Positions 25,855 through 33,983 are shown, numbered from the stretch's first letter. The stretch: DNA of 64,000 bases from Actinomycetales bacterium (GCA_015655375.1 JAATFD010000036.1:1-64000), one strand, 5' to 3'. Notes: generated by a model not told the origin, from the sequence alone. Made by a program: numbers and translations.

Positions 25855-27303
25855 ATGCGCCGAGCGAAAATTGTATGCACACTGGGTCCGGCCACGGAGT
25901 CCCCGGAACAGGTCCAGGCACTCGTCGACGCGGGAATGGACGTGGCGCGGATCAACCGCTCCCACGGCACCACGGAAGAGCAAGAGGCTGTCATCGAGCG
26001 CATTCGGCGTGCCGCTGCGACCTCGGGACGCGCCGTTGCCATTCTCGTCGACCTGCAGGGACCCAAGATCCGACTGGCGACCTTCAAGGACGGTCCACAG
26101 TTCCTCGAAGTGGGTGACACATTCACCATCACCACCGACGACGTCGAAGGCACCAAGGAACGGGTCGGAACGACCTTCAAGGGATTGCCGGGAGACTGCC
26201 GACCGGGCGACCGGCTGCTGATTGATGATGGCAATGTCGGCATCCGCGTCACTGAGGTCACCGACACCGACGTGGTCACTCGAGTCGAGGTCCCCGGCTA
26301 TGTGTCCGACCATAAGGGACTGAACCTGCCCGGCGTCGCAGTCTCCGTTCCCGCCTTGTCGGAGAAGGACCGCGAGGACCTGCGGTGGGGTCTGAAGATC
26401 GGATGCGACTTTATCGCTCTGTCCTTCGTCCGTTCCGCCCAGGACATTGAGGACGTCCACCAGATCATGGACGAGGAAGGCGTTCGTCGTCCCGTCATCG
26501 CCAAGATCGAGAAGCCTCAGGCCGTGGACGCGATCGAGGAGATCGTCGACGCCTTCGACGGCATCATGGTCGCCCGAGGCGATCTGGGTGTGGAGATGCC
26601 CCTTGAGGCCGTTCCGCTCGTCCAGAAGCGGGCGATCGAATTGGCCCGTCGCGCTGCCAAGCCGGTGATCGTGGCGACCCAGGTGCTTGATTCGATGATC
26701 AAGAATCCGCGTCCGACCCGCGCGGAGGCTTCGGACTGCGCCAACGCGATCCTCGACGGCGCCGACGCGGTCATGCTCTCGGGCGAGACCTCCGTGGGTG
26801 CCTACCCGATCGAGGCCGTTCGAACGATGGCTCGGATCGTGGAGAACACGGAGGAGAACGGTGGGGAACGGATTGCCCCGCTCGGAGCATTCATCCTTGA
26901 TCGCCCGGCCGTGATCTCCGAGGCTGCGGTCTCTGTTGGTGAGAGACTCGATGCGACGTTCCTAGTGACCTTCACCCAGTCGGGATCGACGGCACGACGG
27001 ATGTCGAGGTTGCGCAGCCCGATCCCGATCCTCGCCTTCACTCCGTTGGAAGAGACACGTCGTCAGCTTGCGCTCTCGTGGGGTGTCCAGACCTATCGGG
27101 TCCCGGAAGTCCGTCACACTGACGACATGGTCTGGCAGGTCGACCAGGTCGCCCAGTCCGCACGTCTGGCCGAGGTCGGGGCCGAACTCGTCATCGTTGC
27201 AGGTATGCCGCCGGGGACCTCGGGGTCCTCGAACCTCATCCGGGTCCACACGGTCGGTGATCGTGTGGACTACGTGATCGGTGGTTCTGGCCCAGGTCAC
27301 TGA
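25855..27303 (+). CDS. pyk: Pyruvate kinase
   Basis: A 482-residue glycolytic enzyme turning phosphoenolpyruvate and ADP into pyruvate and ATP. It starts RRAKIVCTLGPATESPEQV, and the active-site motifs are clear: MDVARINRSHGT, ILVDLQGPKIRLATF, the catalytic Lys motif IAKIEKPQAV (near 215), MVARGDLGVEMP, and VMLSGETSVGAYP. The C-terminal domain from residue 345 would hold the allosteric site. It follows lgt by 157 bp with its own -10 element and ends at a strong hairpin terminator, so it is likely its own transcript. Confidence 0.97.
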   Translation: MRRAKIVCTLGPATESPEQVQALVDAGMDVARINRSHGTTEEQEAVIERIRRAAATSGRAVAILVDLQGPKIRLATFKDGPQFLEVGDTFTITTDDVEGTKERVGTTFKGLPGDCRPGDRLLIDDGNVGIRVTEVTDTDVVTRVEVPGYVSDHKGLNLPGVAVSVPALSEKDREDLRWGLKIGCDFIALSFVRSAQDIEDVHQIMDEEGVRRPVIAKIEKPQAVDAIEEIVDAFDGIMVARGDLGVEMPLEAVPLVQKRAIELARRAAKPVIVATQVLDSMIKNPRPTRAEASDCANAILDGADAVMLSGETSVGAYPIEAVRTMARIVENTEENGGERIAPLGAFILDRPAVISEAAVSVGERLDATFLVTFTQSGSTARRMSRLRSPIPILAFTPLEETRRQLALSWGVQTYRVPEVRHTDDMVWQVDQVAQSARLAEVGAELVIVAGMPPGTSGSSNLIRVHTVGDRVDYVIGGSGPGH

Positions 27304-27322
27304 TCCATTGATCGGGAGGGAG

Positions 27323-27349
27323 GGGCGGCACCGTCGGGTGCCGCCCTTT
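27323..27349 (+). terminator. Rho-independent terminator of pyk
   Basis: A perfect 10-bp stem GGGCGGCACC / GGTGCCGCCC (27323-27332, 27337-27346) with loop GTCG, followed by TTT. Confidence 0.9.
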
Positions 27350-27631
27350 CGAGTATCCGGATCGACTTCCGCGTGGCGACTGACGGCGGAAGGGGCCCGA
27401 CACGCTGGAGTGTCGAGGAGTGGCCAAACCGGTGACTTACCACATGTCCTGTTGCGTTGCGGCGCTGTCAATGGAATAGTTAAACGAACGATTGCGTTGC
27501 AGTCGCAGTGAGCGGAACTCCCGGAGCCGGGAGTGACACCGCCACCACATGAACGTTGGCCGTCCAGGGCTGCCTGTGCTCCATCTGCACATACCCGGGT
27601 CGGTGCGTGAAGAAGAACGAGGAAAAAGAAG
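27350..27631. other. Non-coding stretch between pyk and the small gene
   Basis: About 280 bp with no supported gene. It is less GC-rich than its surroundings near 27465-27500 (GGAATAGTTAAACGAACG), carries a duplicated TTGCGTTGC word, and has a 7-bp hairpin ACTCCCG/CGGGAGT at 27517-27534 without a T-run. It probably holds the promoter and leader of the gene at 27632; no known riboswitch was recognised. Confidence 0.5.
27452..27500 (+). repeat. Direct repeat TTGCGTTGC, 40 bp apart
   Basis: The 9-mer TTGCGTTGC occurs at 27452-27460 and again at 27492-27500, exactly 40 bp apart, flanking the AT-rich TAGTTAAACG. It may be a pair of regulator sites; this is inferred from spacing only. Confidence 0.45.
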
Positions 27632-27892
27632 ATGAAGATGATGACATCACTGATGAAGATGACGAACACACGCCCCTCACAGGGGGCGCAGACGACGCTG
27701 TCGGTCCACGACCGTCAGAGCGGACGGCAGGCCAACAACCTGTTCGCCGACCAGCTGGCGGATGCAGTGCGTCCGTGGTTCGATGATTGGTCCGATTCCG
27801 GGATTCGAGAGGCCATTGAGGCTCTGCGCGTTCCTGATCGCAGGAGTGAGGCAGCCGAGTTCCTCGGTCTCGATCTGATTCCGGTGGCCTGA
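27632..27892 (+). CDS. Small protein of unknown function
   Basis: An 86-residue protein. The first 30 residues are Met/Lys/Thr-rich and look disordered; the second half (ANNLFADQLADAVRPWFDDW to EAIEALRVPDRRSEAAEFLGLDLIPVA) is helical and amphipathic. I recognise no family. Support for a real gene: AGGA 8 nt before the ATG at 27632, a well-formed terminator just after the stop, and natural protein composition in the second half. An ATG further in (27653 or 27659) could be the true start. It stands alone between pyk and the peptidase E gene. Confidence 0.6.
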   Translation: MKMMTSLMKMTNTRPSQGAQTTLSVHDRQSGRQANNLFADQLADAVRPWFDDWSDSGIREAIEALRVPDRRSEAAEFLGLDLIPVA

Positions 27893-27918
27893 GTCCACTG
27901 CGAGGTATCGCCCCTGAA

Positions 27919-27955
27919 AGGCCGGGGCCGGGTTCTCCCCGGTGCCCGGCCTCTT
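27919..27955. terminator. Hairpin terminator between the small gene and pepE
   Basis: Outer stem AGGCCGGG/CCCGGCCT (27919-27926, 27945-27952) with an inner CCGGG/CCCGG stem, followed by the T-rich CTTCT. The genes on both sides converge on it, so it may serve both. Confidence 0.75.
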
Positions 27956-27962
27956 CTATGTC

Positions 27963-28718
27963 TCAGGCACCGGGAACGTCGAAACGGGGCCGTGCGGACA
28001 GCAGCTCGCTGATGTCGCCGTCGACCTCGTGCAGTGCGCTCCCGCGCTCGAAGAGAACGGCGGGTCCGGGCGCCCCCGGAGCTGCCGGAACTCCGCCGAT
28101 CACGGCTGAAGCGGTGTCGCAAGTCGTCGTGACGCGCAGATAGGTGCCCTCTCGCAGGCCGAGGACGGCGACGTCGTTCTCCTCGAGGAACTGCTCAATC
28201 CGTTCGGCCCGGGTCTCGCCGTTGTGGGTGCTGGTGGGGTCCGGATCCAGGTAATGCGGGTTGATCTGGAAGGGGACCAAGCCAAGTGCGTCGAAGCTTG
28301 AAGGTTCGACGATTGGCATGTCATTGGTGGTGCGCAGACTCGGCGAGGCAATGTTCGTTCCCGCGCTGGCGCCCATGTAGGGCGTGCCTGCGCGCACTGC
28401 GGTGGAGATTGCCCCCAGTAGTCCGGTGCGCTGCAGAGCGGAGATCAGACGGAAGGTATTACCCCCTCCCACGAAGATCGCGTCGGCCTGAGCGACGCGG
28501 GCAACGGGATCCGCGGCCGTGTGGATGCCTGCGACCTCGACGCCCAGGGACGCCAATGCCTGACGTGCCCGGGCGGTGTAGCTGTCCCAGTCGGCAAGGG
28601 CATAGGGCACGAACACGAGGTCGCGAACCCCCGACAAGTGCTTGGCCACGGCCTCTCGGGCATGGTGGAGGTAGCGGCCTCCGTGGTTGGTCGAGTTCGA
28701 CAGCAGCAACAACCGCAT
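27963..28718 (-). CDS. pepE: Peptidase E (alpha-aspartyl dipeptidase, family S51)
   Basis: A 251-residue serine peptidase that cleaves dipeptides with N-terminal aspartate. The nucleophile motif GASAGTN puts Ser118 where PepE of Salmonella has Ser120; His155 (INPHYLDPD) and Glu190 (LGLREGTYL) sit at the same offset of two from its His157 and Glu192, so the complete triad is present. AIFVGGGNTFRL is the family signature before it. I start at the ATG at 28718, which has GGAAGGA ahead of it, rather than the in-frame ATG at 28748. The gene is divergent from the OPT transporter operon and is likely part of that system. Cytoplasmic. Confidence 0.9.
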   Translation of the reverse strand: MRLLLLSNSTNHGGRYLHHAREAVAKHLSGVRDLVFVPYALADWDSYTARARQALASLGVEVAGIHTAADPVARVAQADAIFVGGGNTFRLISALQRTGLLGAISTAVRAGTPYMGASAGTNIASPSLRTTNDMPIVEPSSFDALGLVPFQINPHYLDPDPTSTHNGETRAERIEQFLEENDVAVLGLREGTYLRVTTTCDTASAVIGGVPAAPGAPGPAVLFERGSALHEVDGDISELLSARPRFDVPGA

Positions 28719-28818
28719 GGGAACGGGGTCCTTCCTCGAGTGACTCATGGCGACTGTGGGAGCCGCGGGAAATCAGCCTATAGCCGCGGTGGGGGAGAAT
28801 CCGAATGGCGAAGTGCAA

Positions 28819-28845
28819 TTGACGGGATGGCATCTCATATAACGG
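28819..28845 (+). promoter_or_regulatory. Tentative promoter of the OPT operon in the divergent region
   Basis: TTGACG (28819-28824) is followed by the AT-rich CATATAACGG. TAACGG is 15 nt away, shorter than the optimum. The mirror strand carries TTATAT that could serve pepE. This is the most AT-rich part of the 285-bp divergent region; no other known element was seen there. Confidence 0.25.
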
Positions 28846-29003
28846 GACACCTGTGCTGGCATGGGTAAAGCATCCATATTGTTGCCCCATTCTGTAGATC
28901 AAGAGGGCGGTCCTTCTGTGGCCCGGGGATCTGCAGATCCAATCAGCGAAGTCTCTCTGCCGGGTGGTTGCCCGACGGAGGCACTCTCGGTAGGGGAGGA
29001 ACC

Positions 29004-30695
29004 TTGTCGGTGGAGACACCCGGTCGCACGCTTCCGGTCGAACAACGTCATCCCAAGTCTCTCGAGCCGGTAACCGCAGTCATTACGATTGCGATGGCCG
29101 TCGTCGGCGGGTTCATTGGGATCCACATGATCACGACTCTGGGCGTCTCACCGAACACGTCGGTGATCGGCGCGCTCGTCGCGATGCTCATCGGTCGCCT
29201 CAACGCCTTCGGCCTGCATCGCATGCGGGACGTCCACCGCCAGAATCTGGTTCAGACGTCGATTTCGTCTGCCACGTTCGCGGCGGCGAACTCGCTGCTG
29301 ACGCCGATCGCGATCCCCTTCGCCTTCGGTCGGACGGATCTCGTGTGGCCGACTCTCCTGGGCGCCTCGCTCGGGCTGACCATCGACGTCTGGGTCCTTT
29401 ACCACTCGTTCGGTTCTCAGTTCCTGCCGGCCACCTCGGCGTGGCCCCCGGGGGTGGCTGCGGCAGAGACGATCCAGGCCGGTGACAAGGGCGGGCGGCG
29501 GGCCCTGATTCTGCTCGGCAGCGGTATCGCCTCCGTCGTCGTGTCCTTCTTCGGCCTGCCGATGTCCGCTGCCGGTGTCGCGATGATCGGCAACACGGCG
29601 GCGCTGTTCCTCTTCGGAGTGGGACTCATGATCGGCCAGTACGCTCCGGGGATCCTCGACGTCTCACTGTCGTCCCTGTTCATTCCTCACGGTCTGATGA
29701 TCGGCGCCGGCTTGGTCGCGCTGATCCAGGCGGGCTTCATCATGGCGAACAAGCATCCGTTGTCCCGGCTGCGTCGTCGGGGGAAGGCCCCGGAGACGAC
29801 GACTGCGCGACAGGACACGGCAGAGGCCGACGGGGTGGATGCCTTCGAGGCATCGGAGACGCCCGGCGACCCGAGCACCGTTGCGACGGTGAGCTCCGCT
29901 CGACTGCGCCGGAGCTTCATCACGGGATACATCCTCTTCGTCCTCGGTGCCGTGGTCACGGCCACCGTCACGGGACTGGTCGTCGACCTTTCCGTGCCCG
30001 CGCTCATCGGATGGGTGCTCTTCGCTGCGTTTGCGGCGATTGTCCACGAGGTGATCGTGGGTGTCGCCGCGATGCAGGCGGGGTGGTTCCCGTCCTTTGC
30101 CGTGACGCTGATCTTCCTGGTGATCGGCCTCGTCATCCATATGCCGCAGGTTCCCCTGCTCGTCCTCGTCGGCTATTGCGCCTCGACGGGGCCAGCGTTC
30201 GCCGACATGGGCTACGACCTCAAGGCCGGGTGGCTGCTCCGTCGAGGGGAGCCAAATTGGAAGGCCTTCGAACTGGAGGGACGTCGTCAGCAATTGATTG
30301 CGGGCACGATGTGGTTCGCGGTCGCGATCGGGATGGTCGCTCTCCTGTGGCACACCTTCTTCTCGCAGGGACAGCTGCCTCCCACGGCGAAGGTCTTCGC
30401 CGACACGATCAAGGCCGGGTTGACGGATCCCTCGGTGACGCACAATCTGATCCTCTGGGCGATCCCTGGGGCGATCCTGCAGCTGCTCGGTGGAACGAAG
30501 CGCCAGCTCGGCGTCATGTTCGCAACAGGACTGCTCGTAGCGACCGCGAATGCGTGCTGGATGGTCTTCGCTGCGCTGGCCTTCCGCTGGTGGTGGCGCC
30601 GCCGTCGAGGTACCGAGGGCGAGTCCGAGTCCTCGCTGGTCGGAGCCGGATTTATTGCCGGTGACTCGTTGTACGCCGTGGGAAGGATTTTCTAA
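29004..30695 (+). CDS. OPT-family oligopeptide transporter
   Basis: A 563-residue integral membrane protein with about 14 hydrophobic segments in two halves joined by a charged linker (residues about 250-305). Segments such as IGALVAMLIGRLNAFGLHRM, GVAMIGNTAALFLFGVGLMIGQYAPGI and CASTGPAFADMGYDLKAGWLLR fit the OPT superfamily, which moves peptides or metal-chelates with protons. It is somewhat shorter than usual. A TTG start at 29004 is chosen because GGGGAGG lies 5 nt ahead; the frame also opens further upstream at 28968. It is the first gene of a four-gene operon and probably delivers the substrate for it. Confidence 0.82.
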   Translation: MSVETPGRTLPVEQRHPKSLEPVTAVITIAMAVVGGFIGIHMITTLGVSPNTSVIGALVAMLIGRLNAFGLHRMRDVHRQNLVQTSISSATFAAANSLLTPIAIPFAFGRTDLVWPTLLGASLGLTIDVWVLYHSFGSQFLPATSAWPPGVAAAETIQAGDKGGRRALILLGSGIASVVVSFFGLPMSAAGVAMIGNTAALFLFGVGLMIGQYAPGILDVSLSSLFIPHGLMIGAGLVALIQAGFIMANKHPLSRLRRRGKAPETTTARQDTAEADGVDAFEASETPGDPSTVATVSSARLRRSFITGYILFVLGAVVTATVTGLVVDLSVPALIGWVLFAAFAAIVHEVIVGVAAMQAGWFPSFAVTLIFLVIGLVIHMPQVPLLVLVGYCASTGPAFADMGYDLKAGWLLRRGEPNWKAFELEGRRQQLIAGTMWFAVAIGMVALLWHTFFSQGQLPPTAKVFADTIKAGLTDPSVTHNLILWAIPGAILQLLGGTKRQLGVMFATGLLVATANACWMVFAALAFRWWWRRRRGTEGESESSLVGAGFIAGDSLYAVGRIF

Positions 30696-30696
30696 G

Positions 30697-31428
30697 ATGA
30701 CCATTGATCACAGTGGCGGGACGTTCGGTGGGACGCTCGCTGTCCTCACGGTCGGCCAGTCGCCACGGGTGGACGTCACTCCCGAGATCCGGGACCTCAT
30801 TCCGGGAGTCCACATCCTCGAGGGCGGGGCGCTCGACGAGCTGACCCGGGGGGAGATCTCACGGTTGACCCCCGTTTTGGGTGACGAGGTGCTCGTCAGT
30901 CGGCTGCGCGATGGATCGTCGGCTGTGTTCGGCCGCTCGCACGTCGTGGAGCGGATGCAGGCGTTGATCGACCGTCTTGAGCCGGAGGCCGATGCGATCC
31001 TCATCGCGTGCTCGGGAGGGTTCCCCGAGCTGACGCATCACGTTCCGATGCTCCTGCCGGACCTCTTGTTGGCCGACACATTGCGATCGGTGCTTGCCCC
31101 GGGGTCGACGTTGGCGGTTCTGTGCCCGCTCGATCGCCAGATCGAGGAGGTCCGGGCGAAATACACCCGGCTCCTGGGCACCGGGATCGGCCTCGTCATT
31201 GCGGCGTCCTCGCCGTATGTCGCGTCGTCCGAGGACGAGGATCGCGCGATCGAGGCCTTCTCGGGGTCGGGAGCGAGCGCGCTCGTCCTTGACTGCATCG
31301 GATATGGCCGGGCACATCGCGCACGTTTCGGGGCGGCCCTGAGAGTCCCGGTCCTGTCCGCGCGATCCCTCAGCGCCCGGATCGCCGCGGAGCTGGTCGG
31401 TGCCCACACGGACGGAACACCGTCATGA
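30697..31428 (+). CDS. AroM-family protein
   Basis: A 243-residue protein of the AroM family, whose function is unknown despite its name. Characteristic parts are LAVLTVGQSPRVDVTPEI, ILEGGALDELTRGEI, VVERMQALIDRLEPEADAILIACSGGFP and ALVLDCIGYGRAHR. Two cysteines, Cys105 and Cys200, stand in the same style of strand-end positions as the catalytic pair of Asp/Glu racemases, so a relationship to that superfamily is likely (inference). It begins one base after the OPT stop codon and overlaps the next gene by 4 nt. E. coli aroM lies in the aroL operon, but here the partners are peptide genes. Confidence 0.85.
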   Translation: MTIDHSGGTFGGTLAVLTVGQSPRVDVTPEIRDLIPGVHILEGGALDELTRGEISRLTPVLGDEVLVSRLRDGSSAVFGRSHVVERMQALIDRLEPEADAILIACSGGFPELTHHVPMLLPDLLLADTLRSVLAPGSTLAVLCPLDRQIEEVRAKYTRLLGTGIGLVIAASSPYVASSEDEDRAIEAFSGSGASALVLDCIGYGRAHRARFGAALRVPVLSARSLSARIAAELVGAHTDGTPS

Positions 31429-32102
31429 CCACACGGGGACCAGCACCACTGATTGGCGTCATTCGCGTCCTGACGACGACTGATCCGGAATTGCTCGATG
31501 CCCACGGGCGGGTTCTGGAGCACCGGTTCGGATTCCGGACGATCTCCGTATGCATTCCCGATCAGCCCGACGGGATCCACGACGACGCCTCGCACCTCGC
31601 CGCGGAGCCGAAGATTGTCGAGCTGGCTCGGTACCTCGTGTCCGACGAGGGCGTTGACGCTCTGCTGATCAGTTGCGCCGCCGACCCCGCCCTTGAGCAG
31701 ACTCGGATGGCGGTGGACGTTCCCGTCGTCGGAGCGGGCAGCTGTGCGGCGGCCCTCGCACTGGCATCCGGACGGCGGGTCGGCGTCCTCGACCTCACGC
31801 CGGACACCCCGGCGAGTGTCGTCGACGTTCTCGGAGCCCATCTGCAGGTCGCGGTCCAACCCCGTGGGGTTGAGACGACGAACGATTTGCGCACAGCCAC
31901 GGGATATGACGCGTGCATCGAGGGCGCCCGCGAGGTCGTGGGTGACGGCGTTGACGTCATCATGCAGGCCTGCACCGGAATGACGACGATCGGCCTGGCG
32001 CCGCGGTTGCAGGCCGATCTCGGGGTCCCCGTCATCGATGCGGTGGTGGCGGCGGGATCGATCCTCTTCCACCGTTTGGTCGCTGGAGTGGCGGCCTCCT
32101 GA
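31425..32102 (+). CDS. Asp/Glu/hydantoin racemase-like protein
   Basis: A 225-residue protein of the Asp/Glu racemase superfamily. The first Cys is in LLISCAADPAL (Cys84), with GAGSCAAALALASG as the second half of the domain, and the second catalytic Cys is in IMQACTGMTTIG (Cys183). A spacing of about 100 residues matches PLP-independent racemases, which use one cysteine to remove and the other to add the alpha proton. Members racemise aspartate, glutamate or hydantoins, or isomerise maleate. The start ATG overlaps the aroM-like stop (ATGA), so the two are coupled. Substrate not certain; aspartate would fit the peptidase E nearby. Confidence 0.8.
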   Translation: MTTRGPAPLIGVIRVLTTTDPELLDAHGRVLEHRFGFRTISVCIPDQPDGIHDDASHLAAEPKIVELARYLVSDEGVDALLISCAADPALEQTRMAVDVPVVGAGSCAAALALASGRRVGVLDLTPDTPASVVDVLGAHLQVAVQPRGVETTNDLRTATGYDACIEGAREVVGDGVDVIMQACTGMTTIGLAPRLQADLGVPVIDAVVAAGSILFHRLVAGVAAS

Positions 32103-32146
32103 GATGGGCACATGCCCATCCACACTCACACGAAGGGAAAACACAC

Positions 32147-33082
32147 ATGTCATGGAAGCACGTCCTCGAGGCCTTCGATTTGCTCGACGATCCGGCGGCG
32201 TCGGGTGAGCGCGTCGCGCAATGGTGGCGCGGCTACGGTCTGAACGGAATCGAGGTGACGACCGTTGAGGGCGAGAAGGGGGCCACGGACTTCGTGTCGG
32301 TGCTGATCCCCGGGACTGCAGGACAGTCGGCCGGAGGATCGGCTCCGACGCTGGGGATCGTCGGTCGCCTCGGCGGGCTCGGCGCCCGTCCGGAGCGCAT
32401 CGGGTTCGTCTCCGACGGAGACGGAGCATTGACGGCGGTCTCGGCTGCGGCGAGCCTGGCCGACATGGCGCGTCGCGGCGATCGGCTGCCCGGTGACGTC
32501 ATCGTCGCGACGCACATCGATCCAGATGCGCCGACCCGTCCGCACGATCCGGTTCCGTTCATGGACGGAGCTGTCGCCCCGGAGGCCAACAACACCTACG
32601 AGGTCTCGGCTGGCATGGACGCGATCCTGTCGGTCGATACGACCAAGGGCAATCGGATCTGCAATCATCGCGGCTTCGCGATCACCCCGACCGTGAAGTC
32701 CGGTTACATCTTGCGCGTCAGCGAGGGCCTGCTCAGCGCCGCCGAACGTGCCAGTGGTTTGCTGCCGGTGACGATTCCGATCACGACGCAGGACATCACG
32801 CCGTACGGCAATGGGATCTACCACATGAATTCGATCCTCCAGCCGGCCGTCGCGACCTCGGCACCTGTCGTCGGTGTGGCGATCACCACTCAGAGCGCGG
32901 TGCCCGGCTCGGGGACAGGTGCGACCGATCTGGCGGTGGTGGAGTCGACGGTTCGCTTTGTCATCGAAGCGGCGAAGGACTTCACCGGCGGCGAATTGTC
33001 CTTCTATGACGAGGACGAGTTTGCTCGGCTCGTTGAGCTGTATGGCTCGCTGGAGCAGCTCCAGACGCTCGGCGGACGCTGA
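32147..33082 (+). CDS. DUF1177 family protein
   Basis: A 311-residue protein of unknown function. The family core includes IGFVSDGDGALTAVSAAASLADM, VIVATHIDPDAPTRPHDPVPFMDG, ILSVDTTKGNRI and GIYHMNSIL; the many Asp and His residues (HIDPDAPTRPHD) could bind a metal, which is inference. No signal peptide or membrane segment is seen, so it is cytoplasmic. The ATG at 32147 follows GAAGGGAAA 44 bp after the racemase-like gene. It is the last gene of the OPT operon and is followed by a strong hairpin. Its role may be hydrolysis or isomerisation of the imported compound; I cannot be more precise. Confidence 0.82.
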   Translation: MSWKHVLEAFDLLDDPAASGERVAQWWRGYGLNGIEVTTVEGEKGATDFVSVLIPGTAGQSAGGSAPTLGIVGRLGGLGARPERIGFVSDGDGALTAVSAAASLADMARRGDRLPGDVIVATHIDPDAPTRPHDPVPFMDGAVAPEANNTYEVSAGMDAILSVDTTKGNRICNHRGFAITPTVKSGYILRVSEGLLSAAERASGLLPVTIPITTQDITPYGNGIYHMNSILQPAVATSAPVVGVAITTQSAVPGSGTGATDLAVVESTVRFVIEAAKDFTGGELSFYDEDEFARLVELYGSLEQLQTLGGR

Positions 33083-33138
33083 GCGTTCGGCCAGAAGCTC
33101 CGGCCGAAGACGGCCCTTTCTCCTGGGGAAGGGCTTGG

Positions 33139-33173
33139 GGGCGGGTTCCCTCATTTGGTGGGGGAGCCCGCCC
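33139..33173 (+). terminator. Hairpin after the DUF1177 gene
   Basis: Stem arms 33139-33150 (GGGCGGGTTCCC) and 33162-33173 pair over 12 bp with one wobble; the loop is 11 nt. There is no long T-run. It probably ends the OPT operon. Confidence 0.55.
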
Positions 33174-33270
33174 TGTTCGTGTCCGGCTCGCGCCGCGGAA
33201 CGTGCCTCGCACGTGAGGCGTGAATCTCTCGTGGGCGTGGGGAGGAACCAGTGAGCGCGATGGCGCATGG

Positions 33271-33306
33271 AGGAGCCCGTCGCACCTCGCGGTGCGGCGG
33301 GCTCCT
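33271..33306. terminator. Strong hairpin between convergent genes
   Basis: Arms 33271-33286 and 33291-33306 pair over 16 bp with one G-U and a TCGC loop. It lies between the DUF1177 gene and the ANTAR regulator, which run toward each other, so it can block transcription from either side. No T-run follows. Confidence 0.6.
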
Positions 33307-33348
33307 CCGCTCGTGCGGGAGCGGAGCACTGCAGGAGTGCGGTATCTC

Positions 33349-33939
33349 TTAGTCGTCGACCTGATCGATGACGGCGTCGGCCACCTCGCGCATGGACAGA
33401 CGACGATCCATCGAGGTCTTCTGGATCCAACGGAAGGCCTCGGGCTCGCTCATTCCCATATTCTTCATCAGCAGGCCCTTGGCACGATCAACGCGCTTGC
33501 GGGTCTCGAAGCGATCGGAAAGATCGGCGATCTCCTCCTCAAGCGATTCGATCTCCTGATGACGTGAGATGGCAATCTCAACGGCCGGAATCAGGTCGGC
33601 CGGGCTGAACGGCTTGACGACGTAGGCCATCGCCCCGGCGTCGCGAGCACGCTCAACCAGTTCCGTCTGGCTGAAGGCAGTCAGCATGACGACCGCGCAC
33701 GAGAGCTCCTTGAGGATCTTCTCGGCGGCCGTGATGCCGTCCATCTTGGGCATCTTGACGTCCATCACACACAGGTCAGGCTCAAACTCGAGGGCGAGCT
33801 TCACCGCTTCCTCACCATCACCGGCCTCGGCGACGACCTCGAAGCCGGCACCCGTCAGCGTCTCGACGATGTCGAGCCGGATCAGGGTCTCGTCCTCGGC
33901 CACGAGCACCCGACGCGGTGCGGTCTCATCTGCAGTCAT
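33349..33939 (-). CDS. pdtaR: ANTAR-domain response regulator (PdtaR-type)
   Basis: A 196-residue response regulator. The receiver domain (residues 10-125) has acidic residues AEDETL, phosphoacceptor Asp60 in CVMDVKMPKMDG, Thr/Lys switch residues (MLTAF, VVKPFSP). After a helix (EIESLEEEIADLSDRFETRKRVDRAKGLLM) comes the C-terminal ANTAR domain with MGMSEPEAFRWIQKTSMDRRLSMREVADAVI, which binds paired hexaloop RNA stems and prevents termination. In actinobacteria the kinase partner PdtaS is usually unlinked; it is not in the window. The nearby class I tRNA is divergent from it. Its RNA targets in this organism are unknown. Confidence 0.9.
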   Translation of the reverse strand: MTADETAPRRVLVAEDETLIRLDIVETLTGAGFEVVAEAGDGEEAVKLALEFEPDLCVMDVKMPKMDGITAAEKILKELSCAVVMLTAFSQTELVERARDAGAMAYVVKPFSPADLIPAVEIAISRHQEIESLEEEIADLSDRFETRKRVDRAKGLLMKNMGMSEPEAFRWIQKTSMDRRLSMREVADAVIDQVDD

Positions 33940-33953
33940 GTTCAGTCCTCAGA

Positions 33954-33983
33954 TTGTTCTTTCAATGGTCGGTATCCTATCCT
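33954..33983 (+). promoter_or_regulatory. Tentative promoter of the tRNA at 34005
   Basis: TTGTTC (33954-33959) and TATCCT (33978-33983) are 18 nt apart, 22 nt ahead of the tRNA. A second TATCCT overlaps at 33973. Confidence 0.4.

Noticed and set aside
33251-33352. 33-codon GTG frame with a GGGGAGG Shine-Dalgarno sequence
   Set aside because: It overlaps a strong hairpin and its codons are determined by the pairing; no family match. Kept only as part of a finding.
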